Part shown: positions 56,546 to 64,000 of the stretch, one piece after another
How the letters are laid out: the number at the start of each line of letters is the position of its first letter
Position numbering within the stretch: position 1 is the stretch's first letter
Origin: Anaeromyxobacter dehalogenans 2CP-C
GTDB lineage: Bacteria > Myxococcota > Myxococcia > Myxococcales > Anaeromyxobacteraceae
NCBI RefSeq assembly: GCF_000013385.1
Contig: NC_007760.1
Span: 620,001 to 684,000, forward strand
Length of the DNA stretch: 64,000 nucleotides
Reading direction: 5' to 3'
Notes under the pieces: model-generated
The model's database searches: none
What the model saw: the letters and a program-made list of their open reading frames with translations, nothing else
Told to the model about the DNA's origin: nothing
Position numbers and translations under genes: made by a program

Positions 56546-56953
56546 GTGGCGCAGGTTCTCATCGTGGACGACACCGACATCGTGCGCCGGGCCATCGAGC
56601 TGGCGCTCCGCCGGATGGGCCACGCCGCGGTCTCGACCTGCGACGCCGGCGAGGCGCTGGCCCTCGCGCGGCGGAACCCGCCCGACCTCGCGCTGCTCGA
56701 CTTCCGCATGCCGGGCATGGACGGCGCGACGCTGTTCCAGGAGCTGCGCGCCGCGCTGGGCGAGCGGTGCCCGCGGGTGCTGTTCGTGTCGGCGTCGCCG
56801 CCCGACGAGGTGGCGCGCGAGGTGGAGCGGATCGCGCCGGCGGCCGGGTACGTCCGGAAGCCGTTCCACCTCGACGACCTGGTCCGCGCCGTCGGCGAGG
56901 CGCTGCAGCCCGACGGGCCGCCGCGCCGCGCGCTGGCGGAAGGGTCGCCGTAG
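56546..56953 (+). CDS. Single-domain response regulator
   Basis: The GTG at 56546 gives 135 aa. The receiver is complete: acidic pair in VLIVDDTD, phosphoacceptor Asp in LALLDFRMPGMDG, Ser in LFVSASPP and Lys in GYVRKPFHLDD. There is no output domain, so it may work as a CheY-like relay for an orphan kinase. The upstream ATG at 56420 would add a disordered extension and is less likely. Confidence 0.9.
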   Translation: MAQVLIVDDTDIVRRAIELALRRMGHAAVSTCDAGEALALARRNPPDLALLDFRMPGMDGATLFQELRAALGERCPRVLFVSASPPDEVAREVERIAPAAGYVRKPFHLDDLVRAVGEALQPDGPPRRALAEGSP

Positions 56954-56965
56954 GCGGCGGCCGCG

Positions 56966-57847
56966 CTACCGCTTCCGCATCCAGTCCAGGTAGAGCGCGG
57001 CGAGCGCCGCGACGTCCTGATCGCCGCGGCCGCCCTCGGTCGCGGCCGCCATCAGCGTGCGCACGGCCTCGCTGACGGGGACGCGGGCGCCGAGCTCGGC
57101 CGCCGCCTCCTGCGCGAGGCGCTGGTCCTTCTCGGCGAGCGCGATGCGGAAGCGCGGCGCCCAGTCCTGCTTCTGCACCAGCTCGCCCTTCACGAGGTAG
57201 AGCGGCGAGTGGAAGGCGGACGCCTGGAGCACCTCGACCAGGCGCGACGGCTCGACGCCGCCGGCGGAGGCGAGCGCCAGCGCCTCGCCGAACGCGGTCA
57301 TCATCGCGCCGCCGATCGCGTTCACGCACAGCTTCATCAGCGCGGCCTGCGCCGGGTCGTCGAGCTCGAACAGCCGGGCCGAGATCGCGTGCAGCGCCGG
57401 GCGCAGCCGCTCGCGCGCCGCCGCCGGGCCGCCCGCCACCAGCACCACCTGCGCCTGCTCCGCCGCGGTCCTGGAGCCGAGGATCGGGCAGGCGACGAAG
57501 CGCGCGCCGCGCTCCGCCACGCGGGCGGCGACTGCGCGGGCGCAGGCGACGCCGGCGGTGGTGAGGTCCACCAGCACGTCCCCCTCGCGCAGGCCGGCGA
57601 GCGCGCCGTCGGGGCCGTCGAGGACCGCGTCGAGCGCGCGCTCGTCGGAGACGCAGGTGAAGACCGCGTCCCTGCCGCTCGCGCACTCGCGCGGCGTGGC
57701 GGCGCGCTTCCCGCCCCTGGACACGATGTGCTCCGCCCGGGCCGGCGTGCGGTTCCAGACCGTGAGATCGTGGCCAGCCCGGCGGAGGTTGTTGGCGATG
57801 GGCTCGCCCATCGTCCCGAGGCCGATGAAGCCGATCCGCAAACGCAT
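56966..57847 (-). CDS. 3-hydroxyisobutyrate-dehydrogenase-like enzyme
   Basis: A 293-aa NAD(P)-dependent beta-hydroxyacid dehydrogenase. It has the Rossmann motif GFIGLGTMGEPIANNLRRAG, an Arg after strand 2 (NRTPAR) suggesting NADP, the substrate region DLTTAGV (serine of the family DxSTxxP not clearly present), CPILGSRTAAEQA, and the catalytic Lys in LMKLCVNAIGG. It resembles the glyoxylate/succinic semialdehyde reductase group. Confidence 0.88.
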   Translation of the reverse strand: MRLRIGFIGLGTMGEPIANNLRRAGHDLTVWNRTPARAEHIVSRGGKRAATPRECASGRDAVFTCVSDERALDAVLDGPDGALAGLREGDVLVDLTTAGVACARAVAARVAERGARFVACPILGSRTAAEQAQVVLVAGGPAAARERLRPALHAISARLFELDDPAQAALMKLCVNAIGGAMMTAFGEALALASAGGVEPSRLVEVLQASAFHSPLYLVKGELVQKQDWAPRFRIALAEKDQRLAQEAAAELGARVPVSEAVRTLMAAATEGGRGDQDVAALAALYLDWMRKR

Positions 57848-58019
57848 GCGACGTTTCTAGACCAATCAAACCGCCCCGGCCAGCGCGGCGGAGCGCCGCG
57901 CGGACGGCCCCCCGGACGTGCGCGCGGCGGGCGAAAAGCCCTCTGGCGCGTCGCGGCATTCTCTGCGAGGCTTCCTCGTCCTCTCGGCGGGGACGTCACG
58001 CACCGGAAGGTCCATCGAC

Positions 58020-59222
58020 ATGGCAGACGTCATCGTGGTCGGCGCGGGCATCAGCGGGCTCGCGTTCGCCTGGAAGGCGGGGCAGGCGGGCAGGCAGGTG
58101 CTGGTGCTGGAGCGCGACCGGCGCGTCGGAGGATGCCTCCACTCGGAGCGGCGCCCCGACGGCTTCTGGTTCGAGATGGGCGCGCACACCGTCTACAACA
58201 GCTACGGCGCGTTCCTCGACATCGCGGTGGGCGGCGGCGTCGCCGGCAAGATCGTCCAGCGCGGCCCCGCGCGCGGCAGCTTCGGGCTGCTCCGCGACGG
58301 CACCTATCGCTGGCTCACCCCACCCAAGGTGCTGCTCCAGCTCAACTGGCTCGAGGCCGCGGTGCACTTCCCGGCCGGGATGTTCCGCAAGAAGGAGGGC
58401 GAGACCGTCTACTCGTACTACTCGCGGCTGCTCGGCCGCGGGAACTACGACCGCGTCATCTCCCCGTTCTTCGCCGCGGTGCCCTCGCAGAAGGCCGACG
58501 GGTTCCCGCTGGAGGGCGCGGGCTCGCTGTTCAAGAAGCGTCCGCGCCGGGAGGAGTTCGTCCGCAGCTTCGGCTTCGACGGTGGCCTGCAGCTCGTGGC
58601 CGACGCCGCGGCGCGCTCGAAGGGCGTGACCGTCGAGACCGGCGTCGAGGTCCGCCGCGTGGCGCGCACCGCCGGCGGGTTCGCGGTGACCACCGCCGAC
58701 GGGCGGACGCTGGAGGCGCCGCTGGTGGCGGTGGCGGCCCCGCCCGACGCGGCGGCGGCCATGCTCGAGGACGACTTCCACGAGCTCGCCACCGGGATCC
58801 GCCGGGTGGGCACGGTCCGGGTGGACAGCATGGGCGTGGTGCTGCCGCGGGCCGAGTGCTGGATGCCGGAGTGCGCGTTCCTCGTGCCGGTGGACGACCT
58901 GTTCTTCTCGTGCGTGACGCGCGACCCGTTCCCGGATCCGAGGATGCGCGCGTTCGCGTTCCACTTCCGCGACGGCGTCTCGCGCGAGCAGCGGCTGAAG
59001 CGGATGAGCGAGGTGCTGCGCGTGCCGGTGGAGCGCCTCGGGACGCCGGTGGAGCGGCGGACCACGCTGCCGTCGCCCGCGCTCGGGCACGCGGGCATCG
59101 TGGCGGAGCTGGACCGCTGCCTCGCCGGCGGGAAGCTCGCCGTCACCGGCAACTACTTCGCCGGCCTCGCCATCGAGGACTGCGTGCTCCGCTCCAACGA
59201 CGAGTGGAAGCGGGTGGGCTGA
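58020..59222 (+). CDS. Protoporphyrinogen-oxidase-like flavoprotein
   Basis: A 400-aa FAD enzyme. It has the dinucleotide-binding motif VIVVGAGISGLAFAWKAG, then VLERDRRVGG, with a C-terminal FAD segment LAVTGNYFAGLAIEDCV. The overall layout is HemY/PPOX-like, and ISPFFAAVPSQKADGFPLE resembles the substrate region. It may oxidise protoporphyrinogen or a related tetrapyrrole; a carotenoid or amine oxidase is a lesser option. It is not linked to other heme genes here. Confidence 0.78.
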   Translation: MADVIVVGAGISGLAFAWKAGQAGRQVLVLERDRRVGGCLHSERRPDGFWFEMGAHTVYNSYGAFLDIAVGGGVAGKIVQRGPARGSFGLLRDGTYRWLTPPKVLLQLNWLEAAVHFPAGMFRKKEGETVYSYYSRLLGRGNYDRVISPFFAAVPSQKADGFPLEGAGSLFKKRPRREEFVRSFGFDGGLQLVADAAARSKGVTVETGVEVRRVARTAGGFAVTTADGRTLEAPLVAVAAPPDAAAAMLEDDFHELATGIRRVGTVRVDSMGVVLPRAECWMPECAFLVPVDDLFFSCVTRDPFPDPRMRAFAFHFRDGVSREQRLKRMSEVLRVPVERLGTPVERRTTLPSPALGHAGIVAELDRCLAGGKLAVTGNYFAGLAIEDCVLRSNDEWKRVG

Positions 59223-60257
59223 TCAGCGCCGCGCGCCGTCCAGCGGCGTCGGGTCGAGCACCAGGCCGAACAGCCACGCGTCGAGCCGCTCCTCGAAGCG
59301 AATGTTGAGGTAGTCGTACCCGAGGTGGCGCCGCACGAAGAGGCCCATCACCATGCCCTTCGGGTTGCGGGGCAGGATGGCGACCTCCGCCGACAGGTCG
59401 CCGAACGGGCCGCGCGCGGCGCCCAGGTGCACGTTGCCGGAGAGCGTGGCCCGCACGCTGCTGTCCAGGTGGACGGTGCCGAAGAGCGGCAGCCGCCGCG
59501 TGCGCCCGCGCAGCACCAGCGCCTCCCACTCGGCCAGGTACCGGGCGTTCACCGGCCCGAAGCGGCGGCGCATGCCCTGCGGCATGCACGCGCCCAGGGC
59601 GCAGGCGACCTCGTACTCGAGGCCGCCGCCGACCGTGACCGCGGAGGTGAACGCGCCGGGCTGATCGCCGGTGCGTAGCAGGCGCAGGTAGGCGCCGCCG
59701 GCGACGTAGTTCGTGGTGAAGCTCCCGTCGTCGAGGTTGAGCGCGGTGGAGGGCGGGTCGGTGGCGGCGGCGCACTCCCAGTCTCCGTCGCCGGGGCGGC
59801 GCACGTGCTCGTCGAGCGAGCACCCGCGCTGCCCGTTGGAGCGGTGGCCGCCGCCCAGCTCCAGCACCGCCATCCGCATCCAGGGCCGGGGGGCCGAGGG
59901 CGCCGGGCGCGCGCCGGCCGGATCGAGCCGGAAGAGCTGCAGCTTCGCGCGCGGCTCGTAGGTCGGCGTGCGCACCGGCGCCGAGTCGCCGCGCGACACC
60001 CGCAGCGTGGCCAGGAACGAGGCGGAGAGCGCGCTCGCCCAGCCGCCGTGGTCGAAGACCTCCGGGTCGTCGAGCCCGTTGTGCAGCAGGACGTGGAAGG
60101 CGGGCGCCGCCTCGAAGGACTGGCCGCTCGCGGTGGACGCGCCCACGTAGCTGCGCTCGAGCAGCATGGTGGGCTCGTCGGAGCGGGGCATGTGGGCGAC
60201 GCAGCCGGTGCTCCCGGCGAGCAGCGCGGCTGCGAGGACGAGGGGGGGGCGGCGCAT
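59223..60257 (-). CDS. Lipoprotein with OMPLA-like HxSNG motif
   Basis: A 344-aa protein. The signal peptide ends in a lipobox-like GSTGCVAH, with Cys19 as the likely lipidation site. The rest has beta-barrel style strands. ELGGGHRSNGQRG holds His138, Ser140, Asn141 and Gly142, matching the HxSNG active site of outer-membrane phospholipase A in both spacing and position. A candidate third residue is Asn183 in TTNYVAGG. The insertion before it and the lipobox are unusual for that family. Hydrolase activity is a hypothesis. Confidence 0.6.
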   Translation of the reverse strand: MRRPPLVLAAALLAGSTGCVAHMPRSDEPTMLLERSYVGASTASGQSFEAAPAFHVLLHNGLDDPEVFDHGGWASALSASFLATLRVSRGDSAPVRTPTYEPRAKLQLFRLDPAGARPAPSAPRPWMRMAVLELGGGHRSNGQRGCSLDEHVRRPGDGDWECAAATDPPSTALNLDDGSFTTNYVAGGAYLRLLRTGDQPGAFTSAVTVGGGLEYEVACALGACMPQGMRRRFGPVNARYLAEWEALVLRGRTRRLPLFGTVHLDSSVRATLSGNVHLGAARGPFGDLSAEVAILPRNPKGMVMGLFVRRHLGYDYLNIRFEERLDAWLFGLVLDPTPLDGARR

Positions 60258-60327
60258 GCCGGCACAAGCTACGACGGGTGCGCGCGGCGCGAAAGCGGGA
60301 GTTGGGGCCGCGCGTGCGAGGCGTGGG

Positions 60328-60819
60328 TCAGTGGGTCCGGTCGCCGCCCTCGCCGGCCAGCGCGGAGGGGGTGCCGAGCAGCTCGGCGAGCCGCGCCGCG
60401 AGCCGCCGCGGGCGCAGCTCGCCGGCGGGCGCGACGAAGATGGTGTCGTCGCCGGCGATGGTGCCGAGCACCTCCGGCGGCTGGGCGAGGTCGATGGCGC
60501 GCGCGATGGCGGGCGCGCTGCCGGGGTGGGTGCGGATGACGACCATCGAGGCGTTCGCCGCGATGCTGCTCACCAGCCCGCGCAGCGCGGCCAGGCCGCC
60601 GTCGGCGCCGTCGGCGCCGTCGGCGCCCAGCTCGTACACCGCGCCCTCCGGCCCGGAGACGCGCCGCGCGCCCAGCCGGGCCAGGTCGCGCGAGAGGGTC
60701 GCCTGGGTGGCGCGGAAGCCGGCCCGCTCCAGCGCGGCGAGCAGCTCCTCCTGCGTCCCGATGCGGCGGGCGCGGATGATGCGGGCGACGGCGTCGCGGC
60801 GGCGGTCGGCGGAGGTCAT
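60328..60819 (-). CDS. argR: Arginine repressor
   Basis: The ATG at 60819 overlaps the argJB stop (ATGA) and gives 163 aa. The N-terminal winged helix includes IIRARRIGTQEELLAALE and ATQATLSRDLARLGARRV, and the C-terminal domain has VIRTHPGSAPAIARAIDL and GTIAGDDTIFVAP (arginine binding, trimer interface). The linker holds a 9-bp tandem repeat encoding GADGADGADGG. It binds arginine and represses arg genes; a perfect operator is upstream of argC, so the operon is self-regulated. Confidence 0.92.
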   Translation of the reverse strand: MTSADRRRDAVARIIRARRIGTQEELLAALERAGFRATQATLSRDLARLGARRVSGPEGAVYELGADGADGADGGLAALRGLVSSIAANASMVVIRTHPGSAPAIARAIDLAQPPEVLGTIAGDDTIFVAPAGELRPRRLAARLAELLGTPSALAGEGGDRTH

Positions 60820-62912
60820 GCGGTGACGAGCGAGCCCACCCCGCGGTCGGTGAAGAGCTCGGCGATGACGGTGTGCGGCTGCCGGCCGTCGAGGACGTGG
60901 ACCCGGCCCACCCCGCCGCGCAGCGCGGTCTGGATGGCCCAGGCCTTCCACTTCATGCCGCCGGTGATGGCGCCCGCCTGGATGCGGCGGTCGAGGTCGG
61001 CGAGCGTGAGCTGGCGGACGAGCTGCCCGTCCGGCGCCGACTCCAGCACCCCGGGGACGTCGGTCAGGTAGATGAGCTTCGGCGCGCCGAGCGCCACCGC
61101 GATGGCCGCGGCCACGTCGTCGGCGTTGATGGACAGGCCGGTGCCCTCCTCGGTGAGGCCGATGGGCGAGATCACCGGGACGTAGCCGCCGTCCAGGAAC
61201 ATGCGGAGGAACTTCGTGTTCACCTCCACCACCTCGCCCACGTAGCCGAGGTCGCGGCCGGACTCGTGCACCGCCTTGCGGGCGCGCAGCAGCTGCCCGT
61301 CCTTGCCGGAGAGGCCCACCGCCCCGGCGCTGCGCGCGTTGAGCAGCGCCACCAGCTCCTGGTTCACCTTGCCGGTGAGCACCATCTCCACGACGGGCAG
61401 GCTCTGCGCGTCGGTGATGCGCATGCCGTCCACGAACTCGCTCCGCTCCCCGAGCTTCTCGAGCGTGCGGGTGATCTCCGGCGCGCCGCCGTGCACCACC
61501 ACCGGCTTCAGCCCGACCTTCTTCAGCAGCGTCACGTCCTCGGCGAACGCCGCCTTCAGGCTGTCCTTCACCATGGCGGCGCCGCCGTACTTGATGACCG
61601 CCACCTGCCCGGAGAACGCGGCGATGTACTTCAGGGCCTCGGCCAGCAGCGTCCGCTTGAACGCCGGGCTGTAGTTGGAGACGCGGTCGTCCTTGCCGAC
61701 GCCGCCGTCGGGCCGCTGCACGATGAGCGAGGTGTAGTCGGCGTTGATCTTCACGTAGTCGTAGGAGAGGTCGCAGCCCCAGGCGACCGCGCGCGCCGCG
61801 CCGTCGGCGAGCTCGACGAGCACGTCGATGCGGCTGTCGCGCATGCGCGTGCGGAGCATCTCGCGGTCGAGCTCCACCGGCGCGCCGCCCTCGAACACCG
61901 TCACGCCCTGCAGCACCACCCGCGCCCGGTACGGGTCGATGGGGTAGCTCATGGCGCCGGCGCGCGCGCCCACCGTGGCGAGCACGCGGCCCCAGTTCGG
62001 ATCGGCGCCGAACAGGGCCGCCTTCACGAGCGGCGACGAGGCGACGGCGCGGGCGCAGTCGCGCGCCGCCTCGTCGGACGGGGCGCCGGACACCACCACC
62101 TCGACGAGCTTGGTGGCGCCCTCGCCGTCGGCGGCCATGGCGCGGGCCATCTCCTCCAGCAGGTCGGAGAGCGCCGTCTCCAGCCGGTCCAGGTCCGGCC
62201 CCGGGTCGGAGATGCGCGGGTTGCCGGCCAGGCCGTTCGCGAGCGCGTAGACCGTGTCGTTGGTGGACATCTCGCCGTCCACCGTCACCATCTCCAGGGT
62301 GCGGTGCACCGCGCGGGCGAGCGCGTCCTGCAGCGCGCGCGGGGTCACCGCCGCGTCGGTGACCAGCAGGCAGATGGTGGTCGCGAGCTGCGGCGCGAGC
62401 ATGCCCGAGCCCTTGCAGATCGCGGTCACGATGGCGGTCTTCCCGCCCAGCGTCACCTCGCGCGCGGCCATCTTCGGCCGCGTGTCGGTGGTCATGATCG
62501 CCTCGGCGGCGAGGTCCGGGTGGTCGCCGAGCTGATCGACGAGCGCCGGCATCGCGGTGACCACCTTCATGGCCGGCAGGCGCGCGCCGATGACCCCGGT
62601 GGACGCGGTGAGCACCGCGCGCTTCTGGATCCCGAGCGCGTCGGCGACCGCGCTGCGGATCACGGTGACGTCGTCGAGGCCGGCCGGGCCGGTGAGCGCG
62701 TTCGCGTTGCCGGAGTTCACCACGATGGCGCGGATGCCCTCGGCGGGCACGCGGGTGCGCGCGTCGAGCACCGGCGCGGCGGCGGCCTTGTTGATGGTGA
62801 ACAGGCCGGCCGCGGCGGCCGGGTGGTCGGAGACGACGAGCGCGAGATCGCGGCGCTGCGGCTTCAGCCCGCACGCCACGCCGCCGAACCGGAAGCCCTT
62901 CGGGATCCTCAC
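60816..62912 (-). CDS. argJB: ArgJ-ArgB fusion protein
   Basis: A 698-aa fusion. Residues 1-395 are ArgJ (ornithine acetyltransferase/N-acetylglutamate synthase), with KGSGMLAP and the self-cleaving/nucleophilic Thr178 in QLATTICLL, ending in KINADYTS. After a 15-residue linker, residues 410-698 are ArgB (acetylglutamate kinase): VIKYGGAAM, VVHGGAPEI, INADDVAAAIA and TDVPGVL. It combines steps 1/5 and 2 of arginine synthesis. ArgJ normally splits itself at the Thr, so the mature protein would be an alpha chain and a beta-ArgB chain. It is 2 bp after argC. Confidence 0.93.
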   Translation of the reverse strand: MRIPKGFRFGGVACGLKPQRRDLALVVSDHPAAAAGLFTINKAAAAPVLDARTRVPAEGIRAIVVNSGNANALTGPAGLDDVTVIRSAVADALGIQKRAVLTASTGVIGARLPAMKVVTAMPALVDQLGDHPDLAAEAIMTTDTRPKMAAREVTLGGKTAIVTAICKGSGMLAPQLATTICLLVTDAAVTPRALQDALARAVHRTLEMVTVDGEMSTNDTVYALANGLAGNPRISDPGPDLDRLETALSDLLEEMARAMAADGEGATKLVEVVVSGAPSDEAARDCARAVASSPLVKAALFGADPNWGRVLATVGARAGAMSYPIDPYRARVVLQGVTVFEGGAPVELDREMLRTRMRDSRIDVLVELADGAARAVAWGCDLSYDYVKINADYTSLIVQRPDGGVGKDDRVSNYSPAFKRTLLAEALKYIAAFSGQVAVIKYGGAAMVKDSLKAAFAEDVTLLKKVGLKPVVVHGGAPEITRTLEKLGERSEFVDGMRITDAQSLPVVEMVLTGKVNQELVALLNARSAGAVGLSGKDGQLLRARKAVHESGRDLGYVGEVVEVNTKFLRMFLDGGYVPVISPIGLTEEGTGLSINADDVAAAIAVALGAPKLIYLTDVPGVLESAPDGQLVRQLTLADLDRRIQAGAITGGMKWKAWAIQTALRGGVGRVHVLDGRQPHTVIAELFTDRGVGSLVTA

Positions 62913-62914
62913 CG

Positions 62915-63952
62915 CTAGCCTCCCAGCAGGTCGAGGCCGGCCGCCTCGGGCCAGCCCAGCGCGACGTTCATGGACTGCACCGCCTGCCCGGCGGCGCCCT
63001 TCACCAGGTTGTCGATGGCGGAGACCGCCACCAGGGCGCCGGCGCGCGGGTCCAGCGCCGCGCCGACGTGGCAGCGGTTGGTGTGCACCACGTCCTTCAC
63101 CATCACCCGGTCCGGCGCGCGCACCGAGACGAACGGCTCGTCGCCGTAGGCGCGCTCCAGCGCGGCGGCCACGTCGGCCTGCGTCGCGCCGGGGGCGGGG
63201 CGCAGGACGGCGGTGGCGAGGATGCCGCGGCGGATGGGCACGAGCACCGGGGAGAAGGAGATGGGCCCGCAGGCGCCGGCGTGGCGCGCCACGGTCTGCT
63301 CGATCTCCGGGACGTGCTGGTGGCGGCCGAGCCGGTAGGCGCGCAGGTCGTCCGAGACCTCGACGAAGCTGTAGTCCTCGCTCGACTTGCGGCCGGCGCC
63401 GGACACGCCGGACAGGCCGGTCACCGCGATGCCGTCCGGCGAGGCCACGCCGCTGCGCACCAGCGGCGCGAGCGCCAGCGCGATGGTGGTGGCGTAGCAG
63501 CCCGGGTTCGTGACCAGCCGCGCGCCGGCGAGCGCCTCGCGGCCCAGCTCCGGGCAGCCGTAGCGCGCCTCGGCGAGCAGCTCGGGGGCGGGGTGGGTGA
63601 AGCCGTACCAGGCCGGATAGGCGGCGGGGTCGGTGAGCCGGAACGCGCCGGACAGGTCCACCACCAGCTTCGCGCCGCGCGCGAGCAGCCGCGGCACGAG
63701 CTCCGCGGACACCTCGGCCGGCGTGGCCAGGAACACCACGTCGGCGTCGGCGGCCTCGCCCTCGGCGAGCGGCAGGTACGCGAGCGAGGCGGCGGGGCCG
63801 GGGAGCGGGAGGCGCGCGCCGGCGCGCTCGCCGCTCCAGCGGTCGGAGTAGATGGACGTGAGGCGCGCGTGCGGGTGGCGCGCCAGCAGGCGGGTGAGCT
63901 CGAGGCCGGAGTAACCGGACGCGCCGATCACCGCGGCCGAATGGCTATGCAT
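62915..63952 (-). CDS. argC: N-acetyl-gamma-glutamyl-phosphate reductase
   Basis: A 345-aa protein. It has GASGYSG (NADP-binding, near residue 10), the active-site Cys in TNPGCYATTIALAL, and the C-terminal VVHTNRCHVGAALD region. It reduces N-acetylglutamyl phosphate, the step after ArgB. It is the first gene of argC-argJB-argR. Its start codon lies only about 3-10 bp from the predicted transcription start, so translation may be leaderless. Confidence 0.93.
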   Translation of the reverse strand: MHSHSAAVIGASGYSGLELTRLLARHPHARLTSIYSDRWSGERAGARLPLPGPAASLAYLPLAEGEAADADVVFLATPAEVSAELVPRLLARGAKLVVDLSGAFRLTDPAAYPAWYGFTHPAPELLAEARYGCPELGREALAGARLVTNPGCYATTIALALAPLVRSGVASPDGIAVTGLSGVSGAGRKSSEDYSFVEVSDDLRAYRLGRHQHVPEIEQTVARHAGACGPISFSPVLVPIRRGILATAVLRPAPGATQADVAAALERAYGDEPFVSVRAPDRVMVKDVVHTNRCHVGAALDPRAGALVAVSAIDNLVKGAAGQAVQSMNVALGWPEAAGLDLLGG

Positions 63953-63956
63953 GGGG

Positions 63957-63972
63957 CTGCATAAATATGCAG
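63957..63972. promoter_or_regulatory. ARG box (ArgR operator)
   Basis: CTGCATAAATATGCAG is a perfect palindrome that fits the ArgR consensus TGNATWWWWATNCA without mismatch. It lies directly before argC, and the argR gene is in the same operon. Confidence 0.85.
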
Positions 63973-63989
63973 ACGGCCGGGGATGTCAA
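63962..63989 (-). promoter_or_regulatory. argC operon promoter
   Basis: On the minus strand, TTGACA (63989-63984), a 16-bp spacer and TATTTA (63967-63962). The -10 box is inside the ARG box, so bound ArgR would block RNA polymerase. The predicted start of RNA is about 63955, almost at the argC ATG. Confidence 0.8.
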
Positions 63990-64000
63990 TACGCGCCGGG

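Overview
The window is very GC-rich DNA with dense, often overlapping genes. The gene set (BioYMN transporter, receiver-DUF4388 proteins, REP-like hairpins, an argC-argJB-argR cluster) and the codon use suggest a myxobacterium of the Anaeromyxobacter type. That assignment is an inference from style and content, not from a marker gene.

Layout. Positions 1-31,300 are mostly single genes and short operons for accessory metabolism: a VOC protein, a PAP2 phosphatase, a membrane patatin, a class I aminotransferase, a double-hotdog thioesterase, OmpW, a small histidine kinase, the biotin ECF transporter bioY-bioM-bioN, several regulator/enzyme pairs (LysR, AraC, SDR/MFS), a beta-helix protein, a CnrHYX-like sigma/membrane protein/periplasmic sensor operon, and several unknown exported proteins. 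A decayed MutS-like gene (29,902-31,344) marks the edge of a different kind of DNA.

Positions about 31,390-37,530 are clearly AT-richer and use different codons. They hold three overlapping minus-strand genes: a very large histidine-kinase-like protein with a helical-repeat N-terminus, a receiver-only protein, and a receiver fused to a nucleoside-phosphorylase-like domain. This is the gene architecture of the Detocs anti-phage system (dtcA, dtcB, dtcC), whose effector is known to destroy ATP during infection. The block lies at the 3' side of a tRNA-Asp/tRNA-Val pair. It is bounded by the truncated mutS-like gene on one side and an IS481-type transposase remnant on the other, so it looks like an acquired defence island.

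Positions 37,535-64,000 return to core-like, high-GC DNA: two tRNAs with a clear promoter and terminator, a RapA/SNF2-type ATPase, ArgE, HutF, DapF, two unusual response regulators (one with a dead GGDEF domain, one with a GTPase-like domain lacking its P-loop), PhzF, bacteriohemerythrin, an M16 peptidase overlapping a sensor kinase, a PafBC-like WYL pair, a protoporphyrinogen-oxidase-like enzyme, a lipoprotein with an OMPLA-like HxSNG motif, and an arginine cluster argC-argJB(fusion)-argR. The arginine cluster is read from a promoter whose -10 box lies inside a perfect ARG box.

Intergenic gaps repeatedly carry members of one hairpin-forming repeat family (8.4, 37.2-37.5, 40.6 and 53.4-53.6 kb).
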